Assembly: GCA_007258455.2 (NCBI GenBank)
Contig: VDFB02252616.1
Location: 125,651,953-125,715,952, forward strand
DNA from: Sequoia sempervirens
Taxonomy: Eukaryota; Streptophyta; Pinopsida; Cupressales; Cupressaceae
Direction: 5' to 3'
DNA length: 64,000 bases
Shown here: positions 47,765 to 58,260 of the stretch, one piece after another
Layout of the letters: each line of letters opens with the position of its first letter
How positions within the stretch are numbered: position 1 is the first letter of the stretch
Notes under the pieces: model-generated
Databases searched by the model: none
The model's input: only the letters and a program-made list of their open reading frames with translations
What the model was told of the DNA's origin: nothing
Program-made: the position numbers and the translations under genes

Positions 47765-48951
47765 ATGCCTCCTAAAGGAAGTGGAGTTCTTGCTAGAGAG
47801 ATAAGGTTGCTAGAGGAGTCACAAGAAGCAATCTTAGCTAGATTTGTAGCATTGGAGACAAAGCAAAGAAGAGGAAAGGCTACTGAAGATGAAAGTGACC
47901 GAGAGGAAGAGGAAGAGGGTGAGGATGAAAACCCTCCAAGTGGAAGAGTCCAAGGTGATGATGATTTGGATCCTAATGAGAGAGGGATATTGAATATGCT
48001 CAAGGTTGCTAGAGGAGATGCTTCTGGTGAGAAAATAGATATGCCAATGTATAATGGAAAGTTAAATGTTGAAGATGTATTGGATTGGATAGATGTACTA
48101 GATAATTACTTGAGTACAAGGAGGTTGTTGAAGAACAAAAGGTAAAGTTTGCAAAAGCTAAGTTGAAAGGGCCTACTCTTACATGGTGGAATTATGTTCA
48201 AGAAAAAAGAGTGAAGGGAAAAAAAAATAGTTCATGGGATAGGATGGTGTTAAAGATAAAAATCTATTTTTTTCCAGGTGATCATGCAATACAAACTTTC
48301 AAGAAGTTGCAAATCTTAAAGAAAAAAGATAAGTATGCCATGGCCTACATTGAATAATTTCACAAGTTGAGTATTAGGGTTGGTCATGTGGAAGATGAAA
48401 ATGAAAAGATTGCAAGGTATATGTGTGGCTTGAGATTTCAAATTCAGGATGAATTGAGTTTGGATACTCCTAGGATAGTTGAACAATGTTTTCAATTGGC
48501 TACTAGGGTAGAAAAGAAACTAAAAGGAAGGAAAGAAAGATAAGGAAGAGGTAGAGGCAACATTAGTAGAGGAATATGTACAAGGAAGACTTATGAAGAA
48601 CAAGAAGACACAAGTAAAAATAAAGACCAAGTGGTTGACCAAAGAGGTGGCTTTAGAGGTTTCAGAGGAAGATTTGGACAAGGTAGAAATTCAAGTTCAT
48701 TTTCAAGAAGGTGTTACCATTGCAATCAGTTTGTCCATCAAGCATGGAAGTGTCTAGATAAACTAGCTTCTACTTCAAGTGGTGGAGATAAAAGATTTCA
48801 ATTGGCACAAGAGGATGATCGTGGGAGTGTTCATTTTCCTAATCAACTTGCTACTCCAGAAGTTGGGGAATCTTTGGTGGTGATAAGAACAGTACTTAAA
48901 GCATCCTGGAAAAATTTCCTCATGAAACACCTTATAAAGTGTCTTGGTTGA
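47765..48951 (+). pseudogene. N2 gag
   Basis: ATG 47765 (MPPKGSGVLAREIRLLEESQ), then an acidic stretch (REEEEEGEDENPPSG). The Gag core reads MPMYNGKLNVEDVLDWIDVL, a frameshift near 48118, KLKGPTLTWWNYVQEKR, and, past a stop at 48356, KLSIRVGHVEDENEKIARYM. An Arg/Gly-rich segment precedes the CCHC knuckle CYHCNQFVHQAWKC at about 48715. One frameshift and a few stops are the only breaks. Confidence 0.87.
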
Positions 48952-49200
48952 ATCATAATCAATCAATTTTGGTGAATGAATAAGCTTGGATTGAGTTTAA
49001 CATAGGTGGATATAAGGACAAGATTCTTTGTGATGTGTTTCCCATGGATTGTTTCCATTTGTTACTTGAAAGACCATGGAAGTTTGATAGACATGACATT
49101 TATGATGGAAGAAACAATACATATCAGATTGAGAAAGATGGAAGCACTTTTACATTAACTCCATTGGTGGAAGATGTGAAGGAATAAACCAAGGCAGCTA
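48952..49200 (+). pseudogene. N2 protease remnant without its active site
   Basis: IEFNIGGYKDKILCDVFPMD, then CFHLLLERPWKFDRHDIYDG match the C-terminal half of the chromovirus protease (compare C1: SYHDKVLCDIIPMDACHMLL). The preceding segment that carries Asp-Gly-Gly in relatives is missing; the frame passes from a gag-tail phrase (GESLVVIRTVLKA) almost directly into this part. The conserved Gly of LLLGRPW is Glu. Confidence 0.75.
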
Positions 49201-49836
49201 AGGTGATCATGTTAGGAAAGGAGTTTGAAAAAGATTGAGGAAGACAGACATGAAGAGTTTGCAGCCATCATTAACAATGAAGATGTTAAAATATCATATC
49301 TAAAGAGTGATTTAGTATTGGAAGAAAGAGATGATGATTTGGTGTCAAAAGAAGACAAAGAGAAGGTCAAAGATGAATTGCAAGATTGGGTAGAAAGGAA
49401 TGATGAGATCATGATAGAGACAGTACTTTATCCTTTGGTTTCAAATGAGGTTAGTGGATAGCCAAATTTTGTTAAGAAAAAGGTTTATAAACTTGATGAT
49501 ATAGAGATTATTGGGGTAGAGAATCTAATGGCAAAGATATGAGGAAAAGGTGGAGTGATTAAAGGTGTTTGGAAAGGACAAGTGGGTAAATTCAAGTATG
49601 CTTCAATAGTAAAGAAGAGGATAGATCAAAATATAGATGGCAAAGGTATTCTTATAGGTTTGAAGGTAGGTTTCACATTGTTTCCAAATGAAAAGAAGGT
49701 CAAAGAATATACAACAAGTCAGTTTGTAAATATGGAGGAGTGTCAAGATGGGAAACAGTTGAAGAGTGCAAAGCATGATTCAAATCTTCAATACTGGATC
49801 CAGTGGAAAGGCTTACCAAAAAAAGGCAAATTTTGA
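49201..49836 (+). pseudogene. N2 charged ORF ending in a chromodomain-like segment
   Basis: Same frame as the protease remnant, interrupted by stops at about 49459 and 49540. The first part is strongly charged (SDLVLEERDDDLVSKEDKEK) and unrecognised. The last 40 residues, NLQYWIQWKGLPKKGKF after a basic lead-in, resemble the aromatic YLVKWKG core of a chromodomain and sit where chromoviruses carry it. It occupies the place of RT-RNase H-INT. Confidence 0.55.
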
Positions 49837-49919
49837 TAACAAGAAGGTGGAATGATCAACCATGATTTACTAAAATTTAGTCCTCAAAGGGACTTGAGGT
49901 CTTTTTCAGGCCAAGTGTA
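49837..49919 (+). other. N2 interior end and probable PPT
   Basis: Non-coding. The purine-rich tcaaagggacttgagg (about 49882-49899) is the best PPT candidate although about 20 bases from the LTR. Confidence 0.4.
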
Positions 49920-51273
49920 TGGTGTAGGGGCACCAAGTCCATTTTTTGTTAATAAGGCCTTGTGTTGGTTTTAGGGTAATTTTTGGTGTGTTGATTCTTA
50001 TTTGAGTCTAATAAGGTCTTAATAGACAATTGTAAATGTATTGAGTCTATGTTGGGTCAGTTTTAGGAAGTGTTATCTCATTTTGCAAATATTGTAAAAA
50101 TTGTTTTGCAACATTAACACTTTTTGTCATATTTGGAAGCCCAACAGTTAGGGAGTTAAAAAGGAAGTTGTAACCATTGGTAGGTGTTGGGAAACATTTA
50201 AAAACACTTGTAAACCTTGAAGTAGAGGTTGGAGAGTTTGTTTTTGAAGATTAAATAATAAAGTTCCCTATTTTTCCTTGAAAACTCTATGTTTTTCCTG
50301 GTAATATGTTGTTACAGTGTGCTATACAGTTTCGTACAAAGGAATAAAGGTCTAAAAGTTGTTGAATTCAATGGAGGCCTAAAGTAAAATCATTTTGGTT
50401 TTTTTTATTATTGAATTTCATAGAAATTTAAGAGTTTTATTGGAATTTTACTAAGGACGAGTCTATAAACCCTGTTTGAAGGTTTGAGGGTATTTAGAAT
50501 GCTTTAAACACCCATTCCATGAATAAAATTGCTCGAAACTTGGTGGAATGGATGCATTACTATAGTTTTAGATGTTAGTGTAGAATTTTGGAGTAGGGAT
50601 TAGGGTTTGGAGGATTTTTTATTCTTCCCTAGGAGAAATTTCATGAGTTTTTCACTTGGAAATGATGGCTAAGAGTTGAAGTTTGGAAAAAATGAATTGG
50701 GAAAGAGTGGATGATGATTGGAGAAGATTTTATAGACATATTGTGATGGTTTTGAAGAATTTATAAGGTGTAAAGAGGTTGGGAATGTTGAGTTTTAATA
50801 AACCCTCATGAAACCTAGCCTAAATTGGCATAAACAAGGGTTTTGAGTTTTGAGTAACTTATGGTTGCTTCTCTAGTTGAAATTTGTTGATTCTATTTAT
50901 TTGAGGCTTGGTTGAGGTCTGAGAATGAATTTTTTTGGTTGGTAAAAATATTAAATGGTAGTTTCTTTGTAAATGTGCCTTATTTGGGCTTAAGGGGTAG
51001 TGTAGTAGCAGTGGTTTGGGGTTGATGGTCCAAAGTGACCCTATGAACCATGGTGATATGTTGAAGAGTATCATAATGGGTGTTAGGAAAGAAAATCCTT
51101 TGGTGGGTTGAGGAGGTTTGTGTAATATATGCTTAAATTTCTTCAATTGGAATACTACAAGGAAATGAAGGTGAATGGTGAGTAGGACAAGTTGAAGCTT
51201 TTGTGATTTAAATATTTTTTAAAGCTGATATAATTGTGATTGTTTGAAGGTTTTCCTCCCTAATTTTGCATCA
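49920..51273 (+). repeat. N2 3' LTR
   Basis: 1354 bp, TGGTGTAGGGGCACC...TTTTGCATCA. Bases 50569-51122 are identical to 1-554 of this window. Confidence 0.92.
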
Positions 51274-51278
51274 CAAAC

Positions 51279-51827
51279 ACATGATTTCAAAAGGAAAATC
51301 ACTCCATTGTTATCCTATCTACACAATCTTGTCTTTGCTCTTAGATTTTTGTAGCAAAAAGCACAAGAGGCTATGTAGAATGGATTTTATCAAAATGAAA
51401 TTGGGTTCACTCCAAAGTGAGGAGCAAGAGAGCTTATATATATGTCCTCATGGGTGGATCCAAATTTCAAGAAGAATGTGGGATAAAAGAGTGAAATGGA
51501 GAAATCAAAATTTATCCCAAATTCCATTAATTAAGTGTAATTTGTAATATTTTGGAAATTAAGGATAATGGATTTATTAAATGATATGAATAGGAGAAGG
51601 ATAAATAAGATGAAATGATGGATTAATTAAATGGAAATATGATTTAATGTATGAATATAATGATTATGTATAAAATGTGTAATGGATGTATTTAAATGAT
51701 TATGGATTAATGATTAATGAAATAGATGAGTTAATGATTATGAAAATGGTTAAATGATTTATGTAGATGATTAAATGAAATATGAAATGGATAAAGATGA
51801 TTATGAGGAAATTTTTATGCATCTACA
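51279..51827 (-). repeat. T2 5' LTR, second piece
   Basis: Aligns with 34904-35447 (gatttcaaaaggaaaatcactcc...atttttatgcatctac) and ends CTACA at 51827, followed by the duplication ACATT. Confidence 0.9.
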
Positions 51828-52219
51828 ACATTAAGTTTAGTACCTCTCTTAATAAAATGGACTTAGTGGTGCCTTATTTAGGGTGTTGTAAAGTGTATTT
51901 TTACACTTTCACACTAATCTGGGGATTTATTAATTAATCAAGTTTTATTTTTCCTTAATTGGCCCCTTTAATTCAAATTCAAGCGTAATTAATTGTAGAT
52001 TTTGAGGGATAAAACTTGACATTCATAAATGATATCACACAACACTTAATTTTATAAGGTATGTGTCCTAGGTTAGTGACCTAGGACCCATTCACCACCT
52101 GGTGAATGGGTTCCCACTACCTAGGTCCAAGGACCCTAATTTTACATAACATTTAACATCCCCTGAATTATGTCCTAGTTAAGTGTGCTATGGCAAATGG
52201 GCCCTCACTGAACCATAGG
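51828..52219 (+). other. Element H sequence between T2 and N1
   Basis: Non-coding. tgtaaagtgtatttttacactttcacac at 51886 resembles tgtaatgtcttttacacattcacatt just left of T2 (34743-34767), so a short duplication straddles the T2 site. No RT or INT of H is present. Confidence 0.5.
52087..52110. repeat. Palindrome with 11-bp arms
   Basis: CCCATTCACCA, two bases, TGGTGAATGGG: perfect inverted arms. cctagg palindromes flank it on both sides (about 52080 and 52130). Could form a hairpin or cruciform. The right arm occurs in the 66-bp repeat at 5.2 kb. Confidence 0.85.
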
Positions 52220-53772
52220 TGATCTGATTTAGGATCTAGACAAATTGCATAATTGAATGCTTAACTTAAACAATTTAATGGAAACTCAAAAAACAAGTGT
52301 ACATTATTGAAAGTATGCTTTAAAAATCAAGGTGATAACCAGAATGTGAGAGAGAAGAAGAGAGAAAGTGCAAACAATCTAATAACGCAGTTCACCACAA
52401 TCATGACTGCGTCTCCGGGTCCATTCCAATAGAGTGAGACCGATCCAATTATTCCTCCAAAAACTCGGTTGCATTCTTCAGCATAGCCTCCCCTTGGATT
52501 ACAAAGAATTCTTAAAATGCACTTCCAAAGTGTGTGAGAACAAGCTTCTCCAAAAGCACGAAGTTACAATAAGATTTCTCCAAGGAAGAAAAATCCCAAC
52601 ACTCCACTTACAAAAATCACCTCCCAAAATTCTATCTCCCAAGTTCAATAACTTGGTTAGAAAAATGCATCACCAATTTTCCTCTAGAATCCCCTTACAA
52701 AAATAATTAGCTAAAACACACTTACAAACTCTCACCCATTTACCCATTTTTATACACCAATTTTAACCAATTTGGTGTATAAAAACTTGATTTACAATCT
52801 CCCCAAATTTACATGTAAATCCAAAAGAAATCCCCCCGTTACATAATAAAATCTCTTCAAGATAAATAACGAAGGGCCCTTATAATTTTGGGCTTACAAA
52901 GGAAAATAATAATCCCTATAATTTTGTTTTGATAACTCTTACGGGATTATTTATATATTTTTAAGATCTTTTAAATGTTATCCCTTAAAAATAATCCCAT
53001 TGCTATCTTATAGGAGATTATCCCTTTTGAATAGGGGTAATAATAATTAAAAAAGAGTTTAAAATCCCTTAAAATAAGGATTCCATGAAAATAGTTTTTT
53101 TTTTAAAATAACATAGAAAGCTTTTAAAACAAAACTCATGGCTTTAAAATAGGGTAGCTTTAATATGGGCTTTAAGATAGGTGGAGATCCTTTAATATAG
53201 GAGAGCCCATGTTTATTAAAAGAATGTGGCATTTTTTATTATTTTTTATTTGTTTTATATATTTTATTATTTTAATTATTTTTTATTTTTTTTAATAAAA
53301 ATAATATGCCACCTTTTGCCAATAATGGCTTGCCACGTGGAGGAGTGAGATGATGCCATATCAAAATTTCATTTGCTAGTCAAAGACTTTGGAGTGATGT
53401 GTCTGCTGACTGGACTGATGATGTGGCGTTGACTGGACTACCACATGTCCACACATGATTGGCTGACTTTGACTTCTTGTAACTTGGGCAAACGAACTCC
53501 AATTTTGACGAAACAAACATCATTGAAAAGCTTGCAACAAGCTCTTTGCATTGACACCAGTCTTGACCACTTTTGACAACTTTGATTTTTTGACCTTTTT
53601 CTGACTTGGGTCTTTGAGTTGACTGAAGGTTTGACTGAGTGTATCTCGATCACCGTAGCTCCGATTGACTCCATTCGAGTTGCATTGGAGTTAGAATTCC
53701 CAATATTTTTTGATGAAGATGTTTTTGGAAAAAAAAAGGAACTTCAAAATTTGACAAAAATCCTCCAGATCA
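52220..53772 (-). repeat. N1 3' LTR
   Basis: 1553 bp. Contains an AT-only stretch near 53235-53310. A 20-bp segment near 53315 (ttttgccaataatggcttgc) is missing from the other LTR and explains most of the length difference. Confidence 0.94.
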
Positions 53773-53784
53773 GGCCTCCCCACT
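53773..53784 (-). other. N1 polypurine tract
   Basis: On the element strand AGTGGGGAGGCC immediately precedes the LTR start TGATCTGG. Confidence 0.85.
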
Positions 53785-53814
53785 AGAGAGCTTTTGGACC
53801 TCCAAAAGTGGCAT

Positions 53815-54144
53815 TTATTCAGACATGAAGTGAGGACTTTGCCTCCCCACTTGTCCTGTATCATCTGTACATCTGTAAGCTTGGCTTACAATCACAATGA
53901 AGACTGCAACAACATTGTTGAACATAAACATCATTTTATCACTTCCATAAGCATCTACATCAATTGTCATAGCTACTAGCCAACAAATATTGACTAGCAT
54001 CAGGGTGAACAATAATGCAGATATGAAAGAGAATAAATCAACAACATATCGATCTTTCACAATAGAAACATTTTTACCCAAGGGACCATCAATGCTTTCA
54101 ATCACCATTCCCTCATGTTGTACTATGGGTGCATCTTGTGACAT
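53815..54144 (-). CDS. N1 transmembrane tail ORF
   Basis: ATG 54144; 109 codons. Two hydrophobic segments: FSFISALLFTLMLVNICWLV (about residues 38-57) and, after a short polar loop (DVDAYGSDK), MMFMFNNVVAVFIVIVSQAY (about 71-90). It ends RCTDDTGQVGRQSPHFMSE before the PPT. It is in the same frame as the protease, two codons after the TAG at 54153-54151, so it may once have been the C-terminus of a gag-PR-TM protein or an independent small ORF. An envelope-like or membrane-targeting role is possible; no family is recognised. Confidence 0.6.
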   Translation of the reverse strand: MSQDAPIVQHEGMVIESIDGPLGKNVSIVKDRYVVDLFSFISALLFTLMLVNICWLVAMTIDVDAYGSDKMMFMFNNVVAVFIVIVSQAYRCTDDTGQVGRQSPHFMSE

Positions 54145-54150
54145 CTGACC

Positions 54151-54660
54151 CTAGCTAGCTACTCCAAGTTCCTGTCTAGAACCACCTGTGCTGACAGACA
54201 TAAGAGTTAAATATTTACTTGCATTAATCACCCTCTTTACTTGCCCTGTGTTTATAAAAGAACGATTAGTCTTAATCCTGTGAGAATGTACAATATACTG
54301 AATGCCATCTTTAAACAAATGATAATCATTCTTTTCCCTATCATATAAATAAGGGCTACCCAGAACTATCCCATAGATATCTGGTGGAACCACATCAAAT
54401 TGTACTTCATCCACAAACTTACTAGTGATTGAGAATTTCAAAGTGCATTGTCTTATTACTTGCAATTTATCGTTCTCGCAAATCTAGCCTAGTGGATAAG
54501 GTTTCTTATGCAGTGTAGTTTTCAATCCAAAGTTTCTTACATCTTCAGAAATTAAGTTAACTTGAGAACCACTATCTATGAGTGCATCAAGTTTCACATT
54601 CTTAGCAATAACCCTTATGTGAAAAAGTTCATTCCTTTTCTTATCATCAAAGACTTCATT
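54151..54660 (-). pseudogene. N1 aspartic protease
   Basis: Reads VKLDALIDSGSQVNLISEDV with Asp-Ser-Gly at 54576-54568, then KKPYPLG, a TAG (one transition from Trp), ICENDKLQVIRQCTLKF, VDEVQFDVVPPDIYGIVLGS and PYLYDRE, the second conserved block. This is the usual plant gypsy protease of about 170 residues. In autonomous relatives RT follows; here a TAG and the transmembrane tail follow. Confidence 0.88.
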
Positions 54661-55626
54661 AACTTTAGGTGTAGAAGCACAACTATAAAAGGAAACACTA
54701 GCAATAGGAGCTTTACCTTTCAAACCCATAGCTGTTATCTTAGTTTCATCATCAGAATCGGAACCAAGATCCATAACAATATTTGTTTCTTTCTCCTTAC
54801 CTTTATGTTTCTGATGTTGTTTCTGAGCCCACTTAGGCTTCAATTCCGGATGCAACTTCCAACAATGATCTTCATCATGACCCACCCTATCACAATGAGA
54901 GCAAGAAAACTTGTCATCCTTCTTAACTATAGTTGTCTTCTTTCCTTTCCCTGTCTCTGCAAGTTTAGATGATTTATTTATAGAGTTATCATTATCAAAC
55001 TTATCAATAAAAGAACCCTTTCCTCTTGACTCTAAATGTGTAGCTTGGACACAAAATTCATTAAAATTACTAGGGTTCAAGACCAAAATAGAATGTCTGA
55101 GATATGAGTGAAGACCTCCTATGTACTTTAACAAAGTATCTTGGGTGTACAAAGGTACATTTAATGCAGTAGCCCTTTTCCGAAACTCGTGGGTGTAATA
55201 TTGAACAGACTGTTCTTTCCCTTGCCTAAAATTTTTCCAGTTCATTATTAATTGTTGCATATGGCCTAGGGGAAAAACTTCTTTTTAAGAGCATTAACAA
55301 ATTCTGACCAAGACAAATTGACTCTACCATGCTATGAAATTTCTGCTCTAGTCCTACTCTCCCACTAGGTGAGAGCTGAACCTCCCAACCAAAGAGTAGC
55401 TAACTAGATCCTACAAGCATCATCAAAGAGGCTTTGGAATCTACAATAGACTTCCACTTGCTAAATCCAATCATCTAGTTTTTAAGAATTTAATTCACCA
55501 CAGTACTTAGGTAGTTCAAATTTAACATCCAATTTAATCTTAGGCTTATTTACACCCTTAAAAGTATTAGCAGAAAGAGAATGTGTAGAAGAAGGAGAAG
55601 AAGGGGGAGAAGAAGGAGTAGACAGA
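54661..55626 (-). pseudogene. N1 gag, main part
   Basis: After the C1 insertion the gag resumes with a Ser/Pro-rich stretch, then KIKLDVKFELPKYCGELNS, VEVYCRFQSLFDDACRI, LGGSALT and LSWSEFVNALKKKF, with several stops and a frameshift near 55265. The open stretch 55260-54484 carries WKNFRQGKEQSVQYYTHEF, LLKYIGGLHSYLRHSILV, and the CCHC knuckle CSHCDRVGHDEDHC at 54903-54862. It ends in the basic/acidic linker before the protease. Confidence 0.87.
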
Positions 55627-56336
55627 TGATGAGGGCACAACCTGAGACACAGAAAATAACCCACAAACAAGAGAATAATTTTATTATTTAGAAAATGAAA
55701 CTTCTTACATGTAGAGGATCTCAAATCCCCAAGTTTTACAACACATGCAAGTTACAGAAAGCTACAGAATCACCCTTTTGCAATATTCGAGCTTGTCCCC
55801 CAAAAAATTACCCAAAAATTAGAAACCCACCCATAAATAAAGCTCCTCATTAGTTTGGAGCCAAAACAACATTCAAATTTGAGTTTAGGTAGTTTAGCGC
55901 TGAAAAATTACAACTTGAAGTTCAAATTTCAAAAGAACATTTGCAATTGTATCTTTTGGAAAGTGTGCCAACTTCTCAAGGCCATAACTTTTGATATGGA
56001 ACTTCGATTCACGAACCGTTTGAACCGTTGGAAAGGTCTCAAAGTCAACAACGCGCCTAAAATCTGTTATGCCAATTTTGGCAAGTTTTGGGGCTGATCT
56101 AGGAGCTCTAAGTGCCTCAAATCTAACTCGAAAGATTTTTAGGTGCAAATATGGGCAACTAAAACTGCAATATCTTTCAACCTAGGAATAGAAAATAAAA
56201 ACTGTAAATTGGGAATTTCATTATGACGAAAAGGGTATCCAAAAATGTAAAACCATCTAAAAACCAAGAAACTTGAAATTTAACTATTTTTGGGTGATGC
56301 AAGATTGCCCTTACACCACTGGATGCTCCTGCATCA
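55627..56336 (-). repeat. C1 3' LTR
   Basis: 710 bp, plus-strand TGATGAGGGCAC...CTCCTGCATCA. Equal in length to its partner. Confidence 0.95.
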
Positions 56337-56384
56337 GACACCCAGGGTAATTTGAGAAGTGACCCCGTCATGTCTCAGATGGTG

Positions 56385-56660
56385 GAGGAAAACCCAAACA
56401 ATCAACCTCTGGATGAATCTTCAATAGGCCTTCCTTTCCATTTCACCAGATATTCTTCATACTACTTGTTCCTAGTACTCCTTCCCACACGACTATCCAA
56501 GATTTCTTCAATCTCCTCCTTTTCTGAAGTAGGTGCTAGAATCCCACACTGTTCCATTGTTGGTACTTCCTCTGCACCACCTTCATGATACTCTATCAAA
56601 TCTGAAATGTTGAACATAGGGGAAATGTTGAATCCATCTGGCAACTCTACCTCATATGCA
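56385..56660 (-). pseudogene. C1 chromodomain
   Basis: PDGFNISPMFNISDLIEYHE, then EIEEILDSRVGRSTRNK, a stop, and YEEYLVKWKGRPIEDSS. The YLVKWKGRP core is a clear chromodomain; the final Trp region is frameshifted. It would bind histone tails and guide integration. C2 has the same module at 28.56-28.69 kb. Confidence 0.9.
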
Positions 56661-56929
56661 TTCCCTGAATCATGCCTCTTCCAAAATTTTACAGGGACCG
56701 AACTTCTTCATCTTCAATTTGTTATATGTTCCCACTAGAAACCTTTCTTTCCTCAGGTGGACCATCACTTCATCACCAATTTATAACTCCTTATACCTCC
56801 TCTTCTAATCTGCCTTAACCTTATACTGCATATTCATCTTGTTAATATGTTCTCTTACCTTCTCACTTATATCCTTGATGTTTTCTGCAAAATCTTCAGC
56901 TTCAGCACTTATTTTCTTCTCTTGGTCCA
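56661..56929 (-). pseudogene. C1 integrase C-terminal region
   Basis: Frameshifted stretch encoding the GPY-type module (KKFGPVK.. and [11 protein letters not shown]) and a Lys-rich helix (EEKISAEAEDFAENIKDISE). Links INT to the chromodomain. Confidence 0.7.
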
Positions 56930-57620
56930 TCTTCCTCAATTCTAGAGTTGTTCTGGGGCTACCTCCATACACAATCTAGAATGGTGATCTACCAGTGCTT
57001 CTGTTGACAGAATTGTTGTAAGAAAATTTTTCCTGGGGTAAGATCAAGTCCCATCCCTTAGGCTTATCTCCTACCAAACATCTCAGTAGGTTACCCAGAA
57101 TCCTATTAACAACCTCTGTCTGCCCATCTATTTGTGGATGGTGTACAGAACTGAACTTCAACTCTGTCTTCAACTTCTTCCACAAGGTCCTCCAAAAGTA
57201 CCCCACAAATTTGGTGTCACGATCTCAAACAATACTCTTTGGTAGACCATGTGGCCTCACCACCTCTTTGAAGAACAAGTTAGCAATTTGGACTGCATCA
57301 TGGGTCTTTTGACATGGAATGAAATGTTCCATCTTCGAAAACCTATCAACCACCACAAAGACTGAATCATTCCCTCGTTGTATCCTTGGCAAACCAAGAA
57401 CAAAGTCCATACTTATATCCTCCCACGGCCTCTCTGGTATAGGTAAGGGCTGATATAAGCCTATATTCTAACTCAATCATTTAGCCATCTGACATACCCT
57501 ACAGCTTTGTACAAACTTCTTCACATCCTATGACAACTAAGGCCAATAATAATGCTCACTGACAATGGCAATGGTCTTATCCCGACCAAAATGTCCTGCC
57601 ATTCATCCACTATGCTTCTC
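56930..57620 (-). pseudogene. C1 integrase
   Basis: HHCC remnants (AGHFGRDKTIAIV, then SCRVCQMAK), then the core: [20 protein letters not shown] with the first Asp, DRDTKFVGYFWRTLW with the second and HHPQIDGQTEVVNRILGNLL with the Glu. FSYNNSVNRSTGRSPF ends the core. Stops or frame changes lie near 57470, 57225 and 56960. Confidence 0.9.
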
Positions 57621-58260
57621 CTTTATTAGGTTCTCTCTCATGGAAATCCTCAAGATACACAATTGACTTCCCTTAAATAACATGCCATCTTGGATTATGA
57701 AATCTAGCCACCTTGTCCTGTCCATTGTAATAGGTTCCTTGCAAGCTTTCCAAGCCTTTGTGAAATCAGGATCTTCTGCATACAATGTCTTAAGTTCATT
57801 GAACCCAACCACTTCAATCTGCATCTTTTTCATCAATGTATGCCTCCTACTTAAGGCATCTGCAACCCTATTTGACTTCCCACTCCTATGTTTCAAGACA
57901 AAGGTATAAATCTGCAAGAACTCTACCCATTTCATATGCCTCTGATTTAATTTTCCTTGACTATTTAGGTACTGCAAGGCATGATGATCAGTATATAGAA
58001 CAAATTCCTTCAGCAGCAAATAATGTCTCCATTTCTTTAATGCTTGAATTATTGCCTAAAATTCCTGATCATATACAGAATACTTTCTTTTGGCATCATT
58101 TAACTTTTCACTGAAATAGGCAATGGGCTTACCTTCTTGGCTTAACACTGCTCCAATGGCACAACCACTGGCATCACAATCCACCTGAAACACTTCATTG
58201 AAATCTGGGAGGGATAGAACAGGTTGCTCTGTCACCTTCTGCTTCAACAGTTCAAAACTT
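57621..58260 (-). pseudogene. C1 RNase H
   Basis: VFQVDCDASGCAIGAVLSQE, SEKLNDAKRKYSVYDQEF, a stop, LKKWRHYLLLKEFVLYTDHH, YLNSQGKLNQRHMKWVEFLQ and SNRVADALSRR show the complete chromovirus RNase H with Asp, Glu and Asp/His positions. It degrades the RNA strand of the RNA-DNA hybrid. Confidence 0.9.

Larger units (their letters stand above)
46335..51273 (+). mobile_element. N2: pol-less Ty3/gypsy element with gag and a chromodomain-like tail
   Basis: LTRs 46335-47678 and 49920-51273 (T(A/G)GTG(C/T)AGGGGCACC...TTGCATYA), flanked by CAAAC at 46330-46334 and 51274-51278. The interior of 2.24 kb has a gag, a protease remnant lacking its active-site segment, an unrecognised charged ORF and a short chromodomain-like end. 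RT, RNase H and INT are absent. From 48115 to 49836 one frame is kept with only stops. The LTRs differ by roughly 10%, so the insertion is not young. Confidence 0.92.
34768..51827 (-). mobile_element. T2: non-autonomous TAT-related LTR element, interrupted twice
   Basis: LTRs are 34768-35447 (680 bp) and 46204-46334 plus 51279-51827 (131 + 549 = 680 bp), the latter split by N2. The duplication ACATT flanks the whole at 34763-34767 and 51828-51832. Without the two nested insertions the element is about 7.6 kb. It shares its PPT, 3' untranslated region, T-rich tract and leader segments with T1 but has no gag, PR, RT or INT. Its coding capacity is a Ser/Asp-rich ORF with a G-patch and a Lys-rich frame. 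Confidence 0.93.

Noticed and set aside
46335..51273. Taking the N2 LTR start as TGCAGGGG/TGTAGGGG and end as TTTGCA
   Set aside because: Those ends give no target-site duplication; shifting by three bases gives a perfect CAAAC on both sides.
52434..52706. 90-codon plus-strand frame (also at 62276-62548)
   Set aside because: Occurs in both N1 LTRs on the strand opposite to the element; duplication is due to the LTRs, not to a conserved gene.
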